The translations under genes were made by a program, and so were the position numbers. Below the pieces are notes generated by a model, which saw only the letters and a program-made list of their open reading frames with translations, did not search any database and was not told the origin of the DNA. Below, in pieces: positions 1 through 7,359 of a stretch of DNA of 14,747 bases; positions within the stretch are counted from its first letter, which is position 1, and each line of letters opens with the position of its first letter. Source of the stretch: Crocinitomicaceae bacterium (lineage in GTDB: Bacteria > Bacteroidota > Bacteroidia > Flavobacteriales > Parvicellaceae); assembly GCA_002721285.1 (NCBI GenBank), contig PBJU01000021.1:28636-43382 (forward strand). The letters run 5' to 3'.

Positions 1-80
1 CTGTATTTGTTAGATCTTTTTCTTTTTAATGGAAGTTGATCAGGGATTCCTTGTTTAATAATTTGCTTGAACGATATCAT
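1..80 (-). CDS. hutU: Urocanate hydratase, N-terminal fragment (partial, runs off window start)
   Basis: Reading the minus strand from the ATG at 78-80 gives 26 codons before the window edge. The peptide begins MISFKQIIKQGIPDQLP. The pattern F-K-x-x-I-x-Q-G-I-P-x-x-L-P matches what I remember of the N-terminus of Bacteroidota urocanate hydratases, which continue into an HAPKRK motif that lies outside this window. Urocanate hydratase is the cytoplasmic, NAD-dependent second step of histidine degradation to glutamate. The start sits behind an A-rich tract, as elsewhere in this genome. A small DUF5522-type gene lies 29 bases upstream on the same strand, so the two are probably co-transcribed. 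The divergent glutamate dehydrogenase gene fits a histidine/glutamate setting. Only 26 residues are visible, so the assignment is tentative. Confidence 0.5.
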   Translation of the reverse strand, partial: MISFKQIIKQGIPDQLPLKRKRSNKY

Positions 81-109
81 TTTATTTTTTTAACCTGTTA
101 AATAATCTT

Positions 110-256
110 TTAGAAGGGGCAATGTTTGCAATTATTTTTGCAGCAATATCCTCTTTTTAAGTGATATTTTTCGGTAAAAATAATATAACCATCTTTAGAA
201 AAGTAAAAATGTTCTTCATCTGAAGATTTTTTTTTTGAAAATGCAGATTTATACAT
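110..256 (-). CDS. DUF5522-like Cys-rich microprotein, 48 aa
   Basis: An ATG at 254-256 on the minus strand opens a 48-codon frame ending in TAA at 110-112. The N-terminal third is Lys/Ser/Glu-rich. The rest reads as one compact motif: an aromatic, Gly-Tyr segment (FYFSKDGYIIFTEKYHLKRG, residues 17-36) followed by Y37, C38, C39, C43, H45, C46, P47 and F48. This VFT-x-x-YHL-x-RG-YCC-x3-C-x-HC-P layout is the signature of the DUF5522 family of very short proteins. Function is unknown; the four Cys and one His suggest zinc or another metal, which is an inference. The match covers nearly the whole protein and the stop falls directly after the motif, which argues strongly for a real gene. It lies just upstream of the probable hutU start on the same strand and is divergent from gdhA. 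Confidence 0.82.
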   Translation of the reverse strand: MYKSAFSKKKSSDEEHFYFSKDGYIIFTEKYHLKRGYCCKNNCKHCPF

Positions 257-361
257 AATTAAATGTAAAAATACTGTCAAATTTCAATACAAAATATTTT
301 GTTTCACTTAAATCTCAATATAAATTAAATGTCATACACTAAAAGAAAAAATAAATTTGTA

Positions 362-369
362 TACATTTG
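362..369 (+). promoter_or_regulatory. Possible -7 element for gdhA (TACATTTG)
   Basis: TACATTTG matches the Bacteroidota -7 consensus TAnnTTTG exactly and lies 37 bases before the gdhA ATG, a reasonable leader length. No clear TTG -33 box is seen 19-21 bases upstream. In such AT-rich DNA an 8-base match alone is weak. The 150-base gap 257-406 must hold divergent promoters for gdhA and for the DUF5522/hutU pair; nothing else stands out in it. Confidence 0.35.
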
Positions 370-391
370 GCAAGATTTAATTTAATATTAA

Positions 392-1759
<1,368 letters not shown>

Positions 1760-1769
1760 TTTTTATTTT

Positions 1770-2960
1770 ATGTATAGTTCGTTAAAACAATTTTTAGCTT
1801 CTGAATTAGAAGAAGTTGAAAAAGCAGGTCTTTTTAAAAGAGAAAGAGTAATTACAGGCCCTCAAGGTGCTGATGTTAATGTTGAAGATGGTGGAGATGT
1901 TGTGATAATGTGTGCTAATAATTATTTAGGACTATCTTCTAATCCTGAAGTAATTCAATCTGCAAAGGATGCGTTAGATACTCATGGTTTTGGAATGTCT
2001 TCTGTAAGGTTTATTTGTGGTACTCAAGATATACACAAAGAATTAGAAAAGAAGATTGCTGATTTCTATCAAACAGAGGATACAATATTGTATGCTGCTG
2101 CTTTCGATGCTAATGGGGGGTTATTTGAACCATTGTTTGGCCCAGAAGATGCAATAATTTCTGATGAATTAAATCATGCTTCAATTATTGATGGTGTAAG
2201 ACTTTGCAAAGCTAAGAGATATAGATACAAGCATAGTGATATGCAAGATCTTGAGCAGCAATTGAAATTATCACAGGATCAAAGACATAGAATTATCGTA
2301 ACTGATGGTGTTTTTTCAATGGATGGTGATATTGCAAAAATGAATGAGATTTGTGATTTGGCAGATAAATATGATGCACTTGTTATGACTGATGAATGTC
2401 ATTCTGCAGGTTTTATTGGTAAAACAGGTAGAGGTGTCCCTGAATATCATGGTGTAATGGATAGAGTGGATATTGTTACTGGAACTCTTGGTAAAGCTTT
2501 AGGTGGCGCTATGGGAGGTTATACTACAGGAAAAAAGGAAATAATTGAAATGTTAAGGCAAAGATCTAGACCTTATTTGTTTTCAAATTCTTTAGCTCCT
2601 TCTATTGTTGGTGCTGCTAATAAGGTTTTTGATATACTTAGTTCTAGTACAGAATTAAGAGATAAGTTAGAGGATAATACAAACTATTTTAAAGAAAAAA
2701 TTGTTGCTGCTGGATTTGATGTTAAAGAAGGGGATTCTCCAATTGTTCCAATCATGTTGTATGATGCTGCGCTTTCACAGAAGTTTGCTGATTTATTGTT
2801 AAGAGAAGGTGTTTATGCAATAGGTTTCTTCTACCCAGTAGTTCCAAAAGGAAAAGCTAGAATTAGAACGCAAATTTCTGCTGCGCACGAGAAGCAGCAT
2901 TTAGATAAAGCAATAGCTGCTTTTATTAAAGTAGGAAGGGAATTAGGAGTAATTTCTTAA
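1770..2960 (+). CDS. kbl: Glycine C-acetyltransferase (2-amino-3-ketobutyrate CoA ligase)
   Basis: The 396-residue fold-type I PLP enzyme belongs to the alpha-oxoamine synthase family. It cleaves 2-amino-3-ketobutyrate with CoA to glycine and acetyl-CoA, the second step of threonine degradation. Visible family motifs are ANNYLGLSSNPEV (49-61), NHAS with His136 stacking on PLP, TDECHSAG with Asp208, and TGTLGKALGG with the PLP lysine K242. Length and motifs match Kbl rather than BioF or serine palmitoyltransferase, though the family is close-knit. The usual partner, threonine dehydrogenase (tdh), is not in the window, so the substrate must come from a gene elsewhere. The gene sits 10 bases after gdhA with no terminator between; both act in amino-acid turnover. 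Confidence 0.92.
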   Translation: MYSSLKQFLASELEEVEKAGLFKRERVITGPQGADVNVEDGGDVVIMCANNYLGLSSNPEVIQSAKDALDTHGFGMSSVRFICGTQDIHKELEKKIADFYQTEDTILYAAAFDANGGLFEPLFGPEDAIISDELNHASIIDGVRLCKAKRYRYKHSDMQDLEQQLKLSQDQRHRIIVTDGVFSMDGDIAKMNEICDLADKYDALVMTDECHSAGFIGKTGRGVPEYHGVMDRVDIVTGTLGKALGGAMGGYTTGKKEIIEMLRQRSRPYLFSNSLAPSIVGAANKVFDILSSSTELRDKLEDNTNYFKEKIVAAGFDVKEGDSPIVPIMLYDAALSQKFADLLLREGVYAIGFFYPVVPKGKARIRTQISAAHEKQHLDKAIAAFIKVGRELGVIS

Positions 2961-2987
2961 TTTATATTTAAAAATATCCATAGCGAA

Positions 2988-3018
2988 TTGTTAGTATCAA
3001 AATTATACCCTATCTTCG
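2988..3018 (+). promoter_or_regulatory. Bacteroidota-type promoter for rplM-rpsI
   Basis: TTG at 2988-2990 is followed after 20 bases by TATCTTCG at 3011-3018. This fits the sigma-ABfr -33 TTG / -7 TAnnTTTG layout with a single mismatch and ideal spacing. Transcription would begin near 3024, giving a leader of only about 25 bases before the rplM start. This is the clearest promoter in the window and separates the gdhA-kbl unit from the ribosomal genes. Confidence 0.6.
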
Positions 3019-3048
3019 CAGCCCAATAATTAAAAAATTACTTGTAAA

Positions 3049-3495
3049 GTGAGTCATTTAAGTTACAAAACAGTATCAGCTAACAGAGAAACCGTTAATA
3101 AAGAATGGTTGTTAGTAGATGCAGAAGGACAGCCATTAGGAAGAGTGGCTAGTAAAATTGCTACCTTAATAAGAGGAAAGCATAAAGTAGATTACACTCC
3201 CCATGTTGATTGTGGAGATAACGTAGTTGTTATCAATGCAGAGAAAGTTACACTTTCTGGAAATAAATGGGAAGCAAAAGAATACATTAGACATACTGGA
3301 TACCCAGGTGGACAAAGATCTATCAATGCTGCATCTTTATTGTCAAAGTTTCCTGAAAGACTTATAGAAAAGGCTGTAAAGGGAATGCTTCCTAAAAATA
3401 AATTAGGAAACAAGCTTTATGGTAATTTACATGTATTTGTTGGTAGTGAGCATGATAAAGCAGCTCAAAAACCAAAAAAAGTAGAACTTAACTAA
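3049..3495 (+). CDS. rplM: 50S ribosomal protein L13 (uL13)
   Basis: The 148-residue protein is an early-assembling 23S rRNA-binding protein of the large subunit. It shows the L13 hallmarks: DAEGQPLGRVAS (24-35), HTGYPGGQ (82-89) and AVKGMLPKNKLG (109-120). The start is GTG at 3049: the resulting MSHLSYKTVSAN N-terminus matches Bacteroidota L13 from its first residues, and no in-frame ATG lies closer to the alignment start. rpsI follows after 6 bases in the near-universal rplM-rpsI pair. A promoter lies directly upstream. Confidence 0.97.
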   Translation: MSHLSYKTVSANRETVNKEWLLVDAEGQPLGRVASKIATLIRGKHKVDYTPHVDCGDNVVVINAEKVTLSGNKWEAKEYIRHTGYPGGQRSINAASLLSKFPERLIEKAVKGMLPKNKLGNKLYGNLHVFVGSEHDKAAQKPKKVELN

Positions 3496-3501
3496 GATTA
3501 A

Positions 3502-3888
3502 ATGTCAATAATCAATAAACTAGGAAGAAGAAAATCATCTGTAGCAAGGGTATACCTTAAAGATGGTAAAGGTAAAATCACTATAAACAAAAGAGATCAC
3601 AAAGATTATTTTACAACTGATGTTCTTCAGTATAAAATTTTTCAACCTTTTGAACTAACCGGTACAAATGGTAAGTATGATGCTACAATTAATGTTAAAG
3701 GAGGTGGATCTACAGGACAGGTTGAAGCTATAAGATTGGCAATTTCAAGAGCTTTAGTTGAAGTTAATGAAGAATACAAACCAATGTTAAAAGCAGAAGG
3801 CTTAATGACTAGAGATCCAAGAATGGTGGAAAGAAAGAAACCAGGTCAGCCTAAAGCAAGAAAGAAATTTCAATTTAGTAAAAGATAA
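3502..3888 (+). CDS. rpsI: 30S ribosomal protein S9 (uS9)
   Basis: The 128-residue small-subunit protein has the N-terminal GRRKSSVARV motif (8-17), the GGGSTGQVEAIRLAISRAL core (67-85) and the basic C-terminal tail that ends in SKR and reaches the P-site tRNA on the ribosome. Length is normal for the family. It is translated right after rplM with a 6-base gap. A structured 113-base spacer separates it from rpsB. Confidence 0.97.
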   Translation: MSIINKLGRRKSSVARVYLKDGKGKITINKRDHKDYFTTDVLQYKIFQPFELTGTNGKYDATINVKGGGSTGQVEAIRLAISRALVEVNEEYKPMLKAEGLMTRDPRMVERKKPGQPKARKKFQFSKR

Positions 3889-4001
3889 TTTTTATAAAAA
3901 CCGCACCTGGGTGCGTAGTTTAGTATCTAAGATTTGTAGATCAGAAATGCTACTACAATTCTGCTGAAAAATAAAATAACAGTAAAAAGAAAGTAAACAA
4001 A
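3889..4001 (+). promoter_or_regulatory. Candidate structured leader of rpsB-tsf
   Basis: The 113-base spacer between rpsI and rpsB is unusually GC-containing at its 5' end and folds locally. Hairpin 1 is 3902-3915 (CGCAC, loop CTGG, GTGCG). Hairpin 2 is 3942-3963 (CAGAA and TTCTG around a 12-base loop). Neither is followed by a T-run, so neither looks like an intrinsic terminator, and the A-rich single-stranded tract 3967-4001 leads to the start codon. Ribosomal protein S2 is known to repress its own rpsB-tsf mRNA in enterobacteria through a leader, so an S2-responsive leader is possible here. That role is an inference. I found no clear promoter inside the spacer. Confidence 0.4.
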
Positions 4002-4790
4002 ATGGGTAAAGTAACCTTTGAAGAAATGTTGAATGCGGGAGTGCATTTTGGACATTTAAGAAGAAAGTGGAATCCGAATATGTCACCTTACATATTTGAT
4101 GAAAAAAAAGGAATCCACATCATTGATTTAAATAAAACTTTAGTAAAGCTAGATGAAGCAGCTAATGCGATGAAACAGATTGCAAAATCTGGAAGAAAAA
4201 TATTATTTGTTGCTACAAAAAAACAAGCTAAAGAAATTATTTCTTCTAAAGTTGAAGAAATTAATATGCCTTCAATAACTGAGAGATGGCCAGGTGGTAT
4301 GCTTACTAATTTCAAAACAACTAGAAAGACGGTTAAGAAAATGTCTTCTATCGATAAAATGATGAAAGATGGTACAGCAGATACTATGTCAAAAAGGGAG
4401 AGGTTACAACTTACAAGACAGAGAGAGAAAATTGGTAAAGTATTTGGAAGTATTTCAGATATGAATAGACTTCCTGCTGCTATCTTTATTGTTGATGTAA
4501 AGAAAGAGCATATTGCATTAGCTGAAGCTAGAAATTTAAATATTCCAGTATTTGCTATGGTGGATACTAATTCTAATCCTAATGATATAGATTTTGTTAT
4601 TCCTTCAAATGATGATGCAACAAAATCAATCGATTTAATAATATCTAATTTATGTGATGCTATTAAAGAAGGTTTAGGAGAAAGAAAGCAAAATAAAGAT
4701 AAAGTTGCTCAAGAAAAAGCGGCTAAAGAAGCAAAAGCAGCCGAGTCTGCTGAATCTGCTGAGAAAACTACAGAAGAAGTAAAATCGTAA
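4002..4790 (+). CDS. rpsB: 30S ribosomal protein S2 (uS2)
   Basis: The 262-residue protein begins MGKVTFEEMLNAGVHFGHL and continues RRKWNPNMSPYIF, the classic S2 N-terminus. It also shows ERWPGGMLTNFKT (residues about 92-104), and the core ends near residue 226. The last 35 or so residues form a Lys/Glu/Ala-rich tail longer than in E. coli S2 (241 residues) and usual for this phylum. S2 joins late in 30S assembly and helps bind S1. tsf follows after 10 bases. A structured leader lies upstream. Confidence 0.97.
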   Translation: MGKVTFEEMLNAGVHFGHLRRKWNPNMSPYIFDEKKGIHIIDLNKTLVKLDEAANAMKQIAKSGRKILFVATKKQAKEIISSKVEEINMPSITERWPGGMLTNFKTTRKTVKKMSSIDKMMKDGTADTMSKRERLQLTRQREKIGKVFGSISDMNRLPAAIFIVDVKKEHIALAEARNLNIPVFAMVDTNSNPNDIDFVIPSNDDATKSIDLIISNLCDAIKEGLGERKQNKDKVAQEKAAKEAKAAESAESAEKTTEEVKS

Positions 4791-4800
4791 ATAAATTAAA

Positions 4801-5622
4801 ATGAGTATTACAGCAAAAGATGTAAACGAGCTTAGGAAAAAAACCGGAGCTGGTATGATGGATTGTAAAAAAGCACTTCAAGAATCTAATGGAGATGTTG
4901 AAGCTGCTATAGATTTTTTAAGAAAAAAAGGTCAGAAAATTGCAGCTAAAAGAGGAGATAGAGATGCTAAAGAAGGTTTGGTTATTGCTAAATCTGCAGG
5001 TAACTCTGGTTACTTATTATGTTTGAATTGCGAAACTGACTTTGTTGCAAAAAATAATGATTTCAGTGAATTGGCTAATTCATTAGTTGACTTAGCAATT
5101 AATACATCATCTTCATCATTGGAAGAATTAAGTTCTAAGAATTACCCTGGTTCAGATCTTTCTGTTTCAGATAAAATTACTGAACAAAGTGGTGTTATTG
5201 GTGAAAAAATTCAAATATCAGCATTTGAAAAAATTGATGCTGAAAAAGTAGTAGCCTACAACCACCCAGGAAATCAGATAGCATCTTTAGTTGGTCTTAC
5301 ACTAGATGCTGAAGATGAAGGTAAGCAAGTTGCTATGCAAATTGCAGCTATGAATCCAATTGCTCTAGATCAAGATTCAGTTCCTCAAGATGTGATTGAT
5401 AGAGAGATTGAGGTTGGTAAGGATTTAGCTATTCAAGAAGGAAAACCAGTTGAAATGGCTGAGAAAATTGCAAAAGGTAGGTTAAATAAATTTTTTAAAG
5501 AGACTACTTTAATTAATCAATCTTTTATTAGGGATAATAAAAAAACGGTTGGACAATTCCTTAAAGAAACTAATCCAGATTTAAAAGTAACAGATTTTAA
5601 GCGATATTCGCTTTCAATTTAA
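4801..5622 (+). CDS. tsf: Elongation factor Ts
   Basis: The 273-residue protein is the guanine-nucleotide exchange factor that recycles EF-Tu. The N-terminal UBA-like domain carries TGAGMMDCKKAL (15-26). The exchange core carries TDFVAKN (79-85), whose Asp-Phe pair inserts next to the EF-Tu nucleotide site in the known structure. The rest fits the two-subdomain core, with the C-terminal segment near 240-265 (IRDNKKTVGQFLKE). It follows rpsB at 10 bases, and an intrinsic terminator closes the unit 18 bases after the stop. Confidence 0.97.
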   Translation: MSITAKDVNELRKKTGAGMMDCKKALQESNGDVEAAIDFLRKKGQKIAAKRGDRDAKEGLVIAKSAGNSGYLLCLNCETDFVAKNNDFSELANSLVDLAINTSSSSLEELSSKNYPGSDLSVSDKITEQSGVIGEKIQISAFEKIDAEKVVAYNHPGNQIASLVGLTLDAEDEGKQVAMQIAAMNPIALDQDSVPQDVIDREIEVGKDLAIQEGKPVEMAEKIAKGRLNKFFKETTLINQSFIRDNKKTVGQFLKETNPDLKVTDFKRYSLSI

Positions 5623-5639
5623 TTTTGTTACCTATATTT

Positions 5640-5666
5640 AGAGAGCTTTTAAGCTCTCTTTTTTTT
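5640..5666 (+). terminator. Intrinsic terminator after tsf
   Basis: AGAGAGC (5640-5646) pairs with GCTCTCT (5653-5659) around an A/T loop that can add up to two further A-T pairs. An 8-base T-run (5659-5666) follows at once. It ends the rpsB-tsf transcript, but pyrH begins only 20 bases later with no room for a full promoter, so partial readthrough probably feeds pyrH-frr. Confidence 0.85.
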
Positions 5667-5685
5667 GCTTAAAAATTTAAAAACT

Positions 5686-6393
5686 ATGAAATATAAAAGA
5701 ATTCTCTTAAAACTTAGTGGTGAAGCATTAATGGGAAACAAACAATTTGGTATTGATAATGTTAGATTGATGCAATATGCTGAAGAAATTAAACAGATTT
5801 CAGATTTAGGTGTTGAAATTGGAATTGTGATTGGAGGAGGTAATATTTTCAGAGGAGTACAAGCAGAAGAGGGTGGTATGGAAAGGACTCAAGGAGACTA
5901 TATGGGGATGTTAGCTACTATGATTAATAGCATGGCGTTACAAGCGGCTTTAGAATCTTTAGGCGTTTATACAAGGTTGCAATCTGCAATTGAAATGAAA
6001 CAGATTGCAGAACCATTTATTAAAAGAAAGGCTGTTAGACATCTTGAAAAGGGAAGAGTAGTTATATTTGGTTCAGGAACTGGAAATCCATTTTTCACTA
6101 CTGATTCTGCTGCTTCACTTAGAGCTGTTGAAATTGATGCAGAAGTTATTTTAAAAGGGACTAGAGTAGATGGGATTTATACTGCAGACCCTGAATTAGA
6201 TCAAAATGCTGTAAAATATAATAGGCTTACGTTTGATGAAGCTTATGAAAATAATTTAAAAGTCATGGATATGACGGCTTTCACTCTTTGTAAAGAAAAT
6301 AGTGTGCCAGTAATAGTATTTAATATGAATGAACCTGGGAATCTAAAAAAAGTAATTCAAGGTTCAGAAATTGGTACTCTTGTAACAGTTTAA
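5686..6393 (+). CDS. pyrH: UMP kinase (uridylate kinase)
   Basis: The 235-residue amino-acid-kinase-fold enzyme phosphorylates UMP to UDP with ATP in pyrimidine nucleotide synthesis. Motifs, numbered from the chosen ATG, are [11 protein letters not shown] (7-17), IGGGNIFRG (49-57), [16 protein letters not shown] (71-86), the UMP-contacting [13 protein letters not shown] (131-143) and [13 protein letters not shown] (157-169). I chose the ATG at 5686 because it gives the normal length and the standard [13 protein letters not shown] start. The longer TTG-initiated frame from 5665 would begin inside the T-run of the tsf terminator and add seven residues without family support. frr follows after 9 bases. 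Confidence 0.95.
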   Translation: MKYKRILLKLSGEALMGNKQFGIDNVRLMQYAEEIKQISDLGVEIGIVIGGGNIFRGVQAEEGGMERTQGDYMGMLATMINSMALQAALESLGVYTRLQSAIEMKQIAEPFIKRKAVRHLEKGRVVIFGSGTGNPFFTTDSAASLRAVEIDAEVILKGTRVDGIYTADPELDQNAVKYNRLTFDEAYENNLKVMDMTAFTLCKENSVPVIVFNMNEPGNLKKVIQGSEIGTLVTV

Positions 6394-6402
6394 ATAATCA
6401 TT

Positions 6403-6963
6403 ATGGAAGAGATTAATATGATTTTAGAAGAAGCAGAAGATGGAATGAGTAAGTCCATTAGTCATCTTATTGCTGAATTGAGTAAAATTAGAGCAGGTAG
6501 AGCAAATCCATCAATGCTAGATACGGTAAAGGTTGATTATTATGGTACGCCAACTCCTTTGTCACAAGTTGGTAATGTAAGTACGTTAGATTCAAGAACT
6601 TTAACAATTCAACCTTGGGAAAAGGCAATGTTAGATGAAATAACTAAAGCTGTTATTAATGCTAATTTAGGTTTGAATCCTCAAAATAATGGTGAGGTTA
6701 TTATAATTGCTGTTCCAGTTTTAACAGAAGAAAGAAGGAGAGATCTTGTTAAAAGAGCGAAGGCGGAAGGTGAACATGCAAAAGTTAGTGTTAGATCTCA
6801 ACGTAAAGATGCTAATGATATGGTAAGGTCTTTGAAAGATGAAGGACTTAGTGAAGATCTATTGAAAGATGCAGAAGATAGAGTTCAAAAATTAACCGAT
6901 TCTTTCAATGATAAAGTAGATGAACTTGTATCTCTTAAAGAAAAGGATATTATGAAAGTGTAA
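6403..6963 (+). CDS. frr: Ribosome recycling factor
   Basis: The 186-residue tRNA-shaped protein splits post-termination ribosomes together with EF-G. It shows the conserved IRAGRANPSMLD (29-40), DYYGTPTPL (45-53), IQPWEK (69-74) and the basic EERRRDLVKRAK helix (109-120), all in standard positions. Length matches the family (about 185). It follows pyrH at 9 bases in the conserved pyrH-frr pair. A T-rich tract comes after the stop codon, but I see no stable hairpin there. Confidence 0.96.
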   Translation: MEEINMILEEAEDGMSKSISHLIAELSKIRAGRANPSMLDTVKVDYYGTPTPLSQVGNVSTLDSRTLTIQPWEKAMLDEITKAVINANLGLNPQNNGEVIIIAVPVLTEERRRDLVKRAKAEGEHAKVSVRSQRKDANDMVRSLKDEGLSEDLLKDAEDRVQKLTDSFNDKVDELVSLKEKDIMKV

Positions 6964-7028
6964 TTTTTTTTTTATTTTTTAGCATTATCATTAGGATATT
7001 AGATAAAATATTTTCAGTTTTGACGGTT

Positions 7029-7035
7029 TAATTTG
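7029..7035 (+). promoter_or_regulatory. Weak -7-like element before the repeat lipoprotein
   Basis: TAATTTG at 7029-7035 resembles the TAnnTTTG box with one base missing, 29 bases before the lipoprotein ATG. No good -33 box is placed correctly upstream. The gap between frr and this gene (6964-7064) otherwise holds only T-rich sequence. Confidence 0.25.
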
Positions 7036-7064
7036 CAAATTATATAAATTTAAAACTTTTAATT

Positions 7065-7310
7065 ATGAAAAAATTTTGGACTATACCACTTTTAGGTCTT
7101 TTAATCGCTTGTGCTGCACCTGCAGAAGAAGCTGCTCCTGAAGCTGCACCAGTTGAAGAAGCTGCACCAGTTGAAGAAGCTGCACCAGTTGAAGAAGCTG
7201 TTGAAGCAGATTCTAATGCAACAGAAGCTGTTGAAGCAGATTCTACTGCTGCACCAGTTGAAGAAGCTGAAGAATCTCATGAAGGTCATGCTGATCATGA
7301 AGGACACTAA
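7065..7310 (+). CDS. Small acidic repeat lipoprotein with His-rich C-terminus
   Basis: The 81-residue protein starts with a lipoprotein signal: basic MKK, hydrophobic FWTIPLLGLL, and lipobox L13-I14-A15-C16. The mature part would be lipid-anchored at C16 and is extremely acidic and low in complexity, with A/P/V/E repeats (APVEEA, three exact copies in tandem and one later) and two copies of EAVEADS. It ends in a His-rich tail (SHEGHADHEGH, 71-81) with four His and several acidic residues, which could bind divalent metal; that is an inference. No folded domain is visible, so it is probably disordered. Such Ala/Glu-rich lipoproteins are common and poorly characterised in Bacteroidota. It appears monocistronic and ends at a strong terminator. 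Function is unknown. Confidence 0.8.
   Translation: MKKFWTIPLLGLLIACAAPAEEAAPEAAPVEEAAPVEEAAPVEEAVEADSNATEAVEADSTAAPVEEAEESHEGHADHEGH
7143..7196 (+). repeat. 18-bp perfect tandem repeat, 3 copies (coding)
   Basis: The 18-base unit GCTGCACCAGTTGAAGAA occurs exactly at 7143-7160, 7161-7178 and 7179-7196, and a fourth exact copy stands apart at 7248-7265. A diverged copy precedes them at 7113-7130. The unit is in frame and encodes AAPVEE. Identity at the DNA level, not just the protein level, points to recent slippage or duplication. Confidence 0.95.
7194..7244 (+). repeat. 21-bp direct repeat, 2 copies (coding)
   Basis: The sequence GAAGCTGTTGAAGCAGATTC plus T occurs exactly at 7194-7214 and 7224-7244, in the same reading frame, encoding EAVEADS twice. 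It lies directly after the 18-bp array inside the lipoprotein gene. Confidence 0.95.
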
Positions 7311-7332
7311 GAAATAAATTACTTTATTTTTG

Positions 7333-7359
7333 AAAAGCCCTGTTTTCAGGGCTTTTTTT
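7333..7359 (+). terminator. Strong intrinsic terminator, possibly bidirectional
   Basis: AAAAGCCCTG (7333-7342), a TTTT loop, and CAGGGCTTTT (7347-7356) form a perfect 10-bp stem followed by T to 7359. It ends the lipoprotein transcript. The same hairpin has a short T-run on the minus strand, so it may also stop the convergent radical SAM gene, whose stop codon (7358-7360) touches it. Confidence 0.9.

Noticed and set aside
3192..3413. Minus-strand frame of 73 codons inside rplM
   Set aside because: It is antisense to a certain ribosomal protein gene, with no motif or start context.
3902..3915. GC-rich hairpin after rpsI as an intrinsic terminator
   Set aside because: No T-run follows the stem; the sequence continues as mixed bases and a second hairpin, so it fits a leader element better.
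3892..4315. Minus-strand frames (64 and 75 codons) across the rpsB leader and start
   Set aside because: Both are antisense to rpsB and its leader, have low-complexity hydrophobic composition, and look like shadows.
5665..5685. Longer pyrH starting at TTG 5665
   Set aside because: The start would lie in the T-run of the tsf terminator, and the extra residues are not part of the PyrH family N-terminus.
7143..7265. Repeat array considered as a CRISPR or regulatory iteron array
   Set aside because: The units are 18 bp, directly abutting, without spacers, and in frame within a coding sequence.
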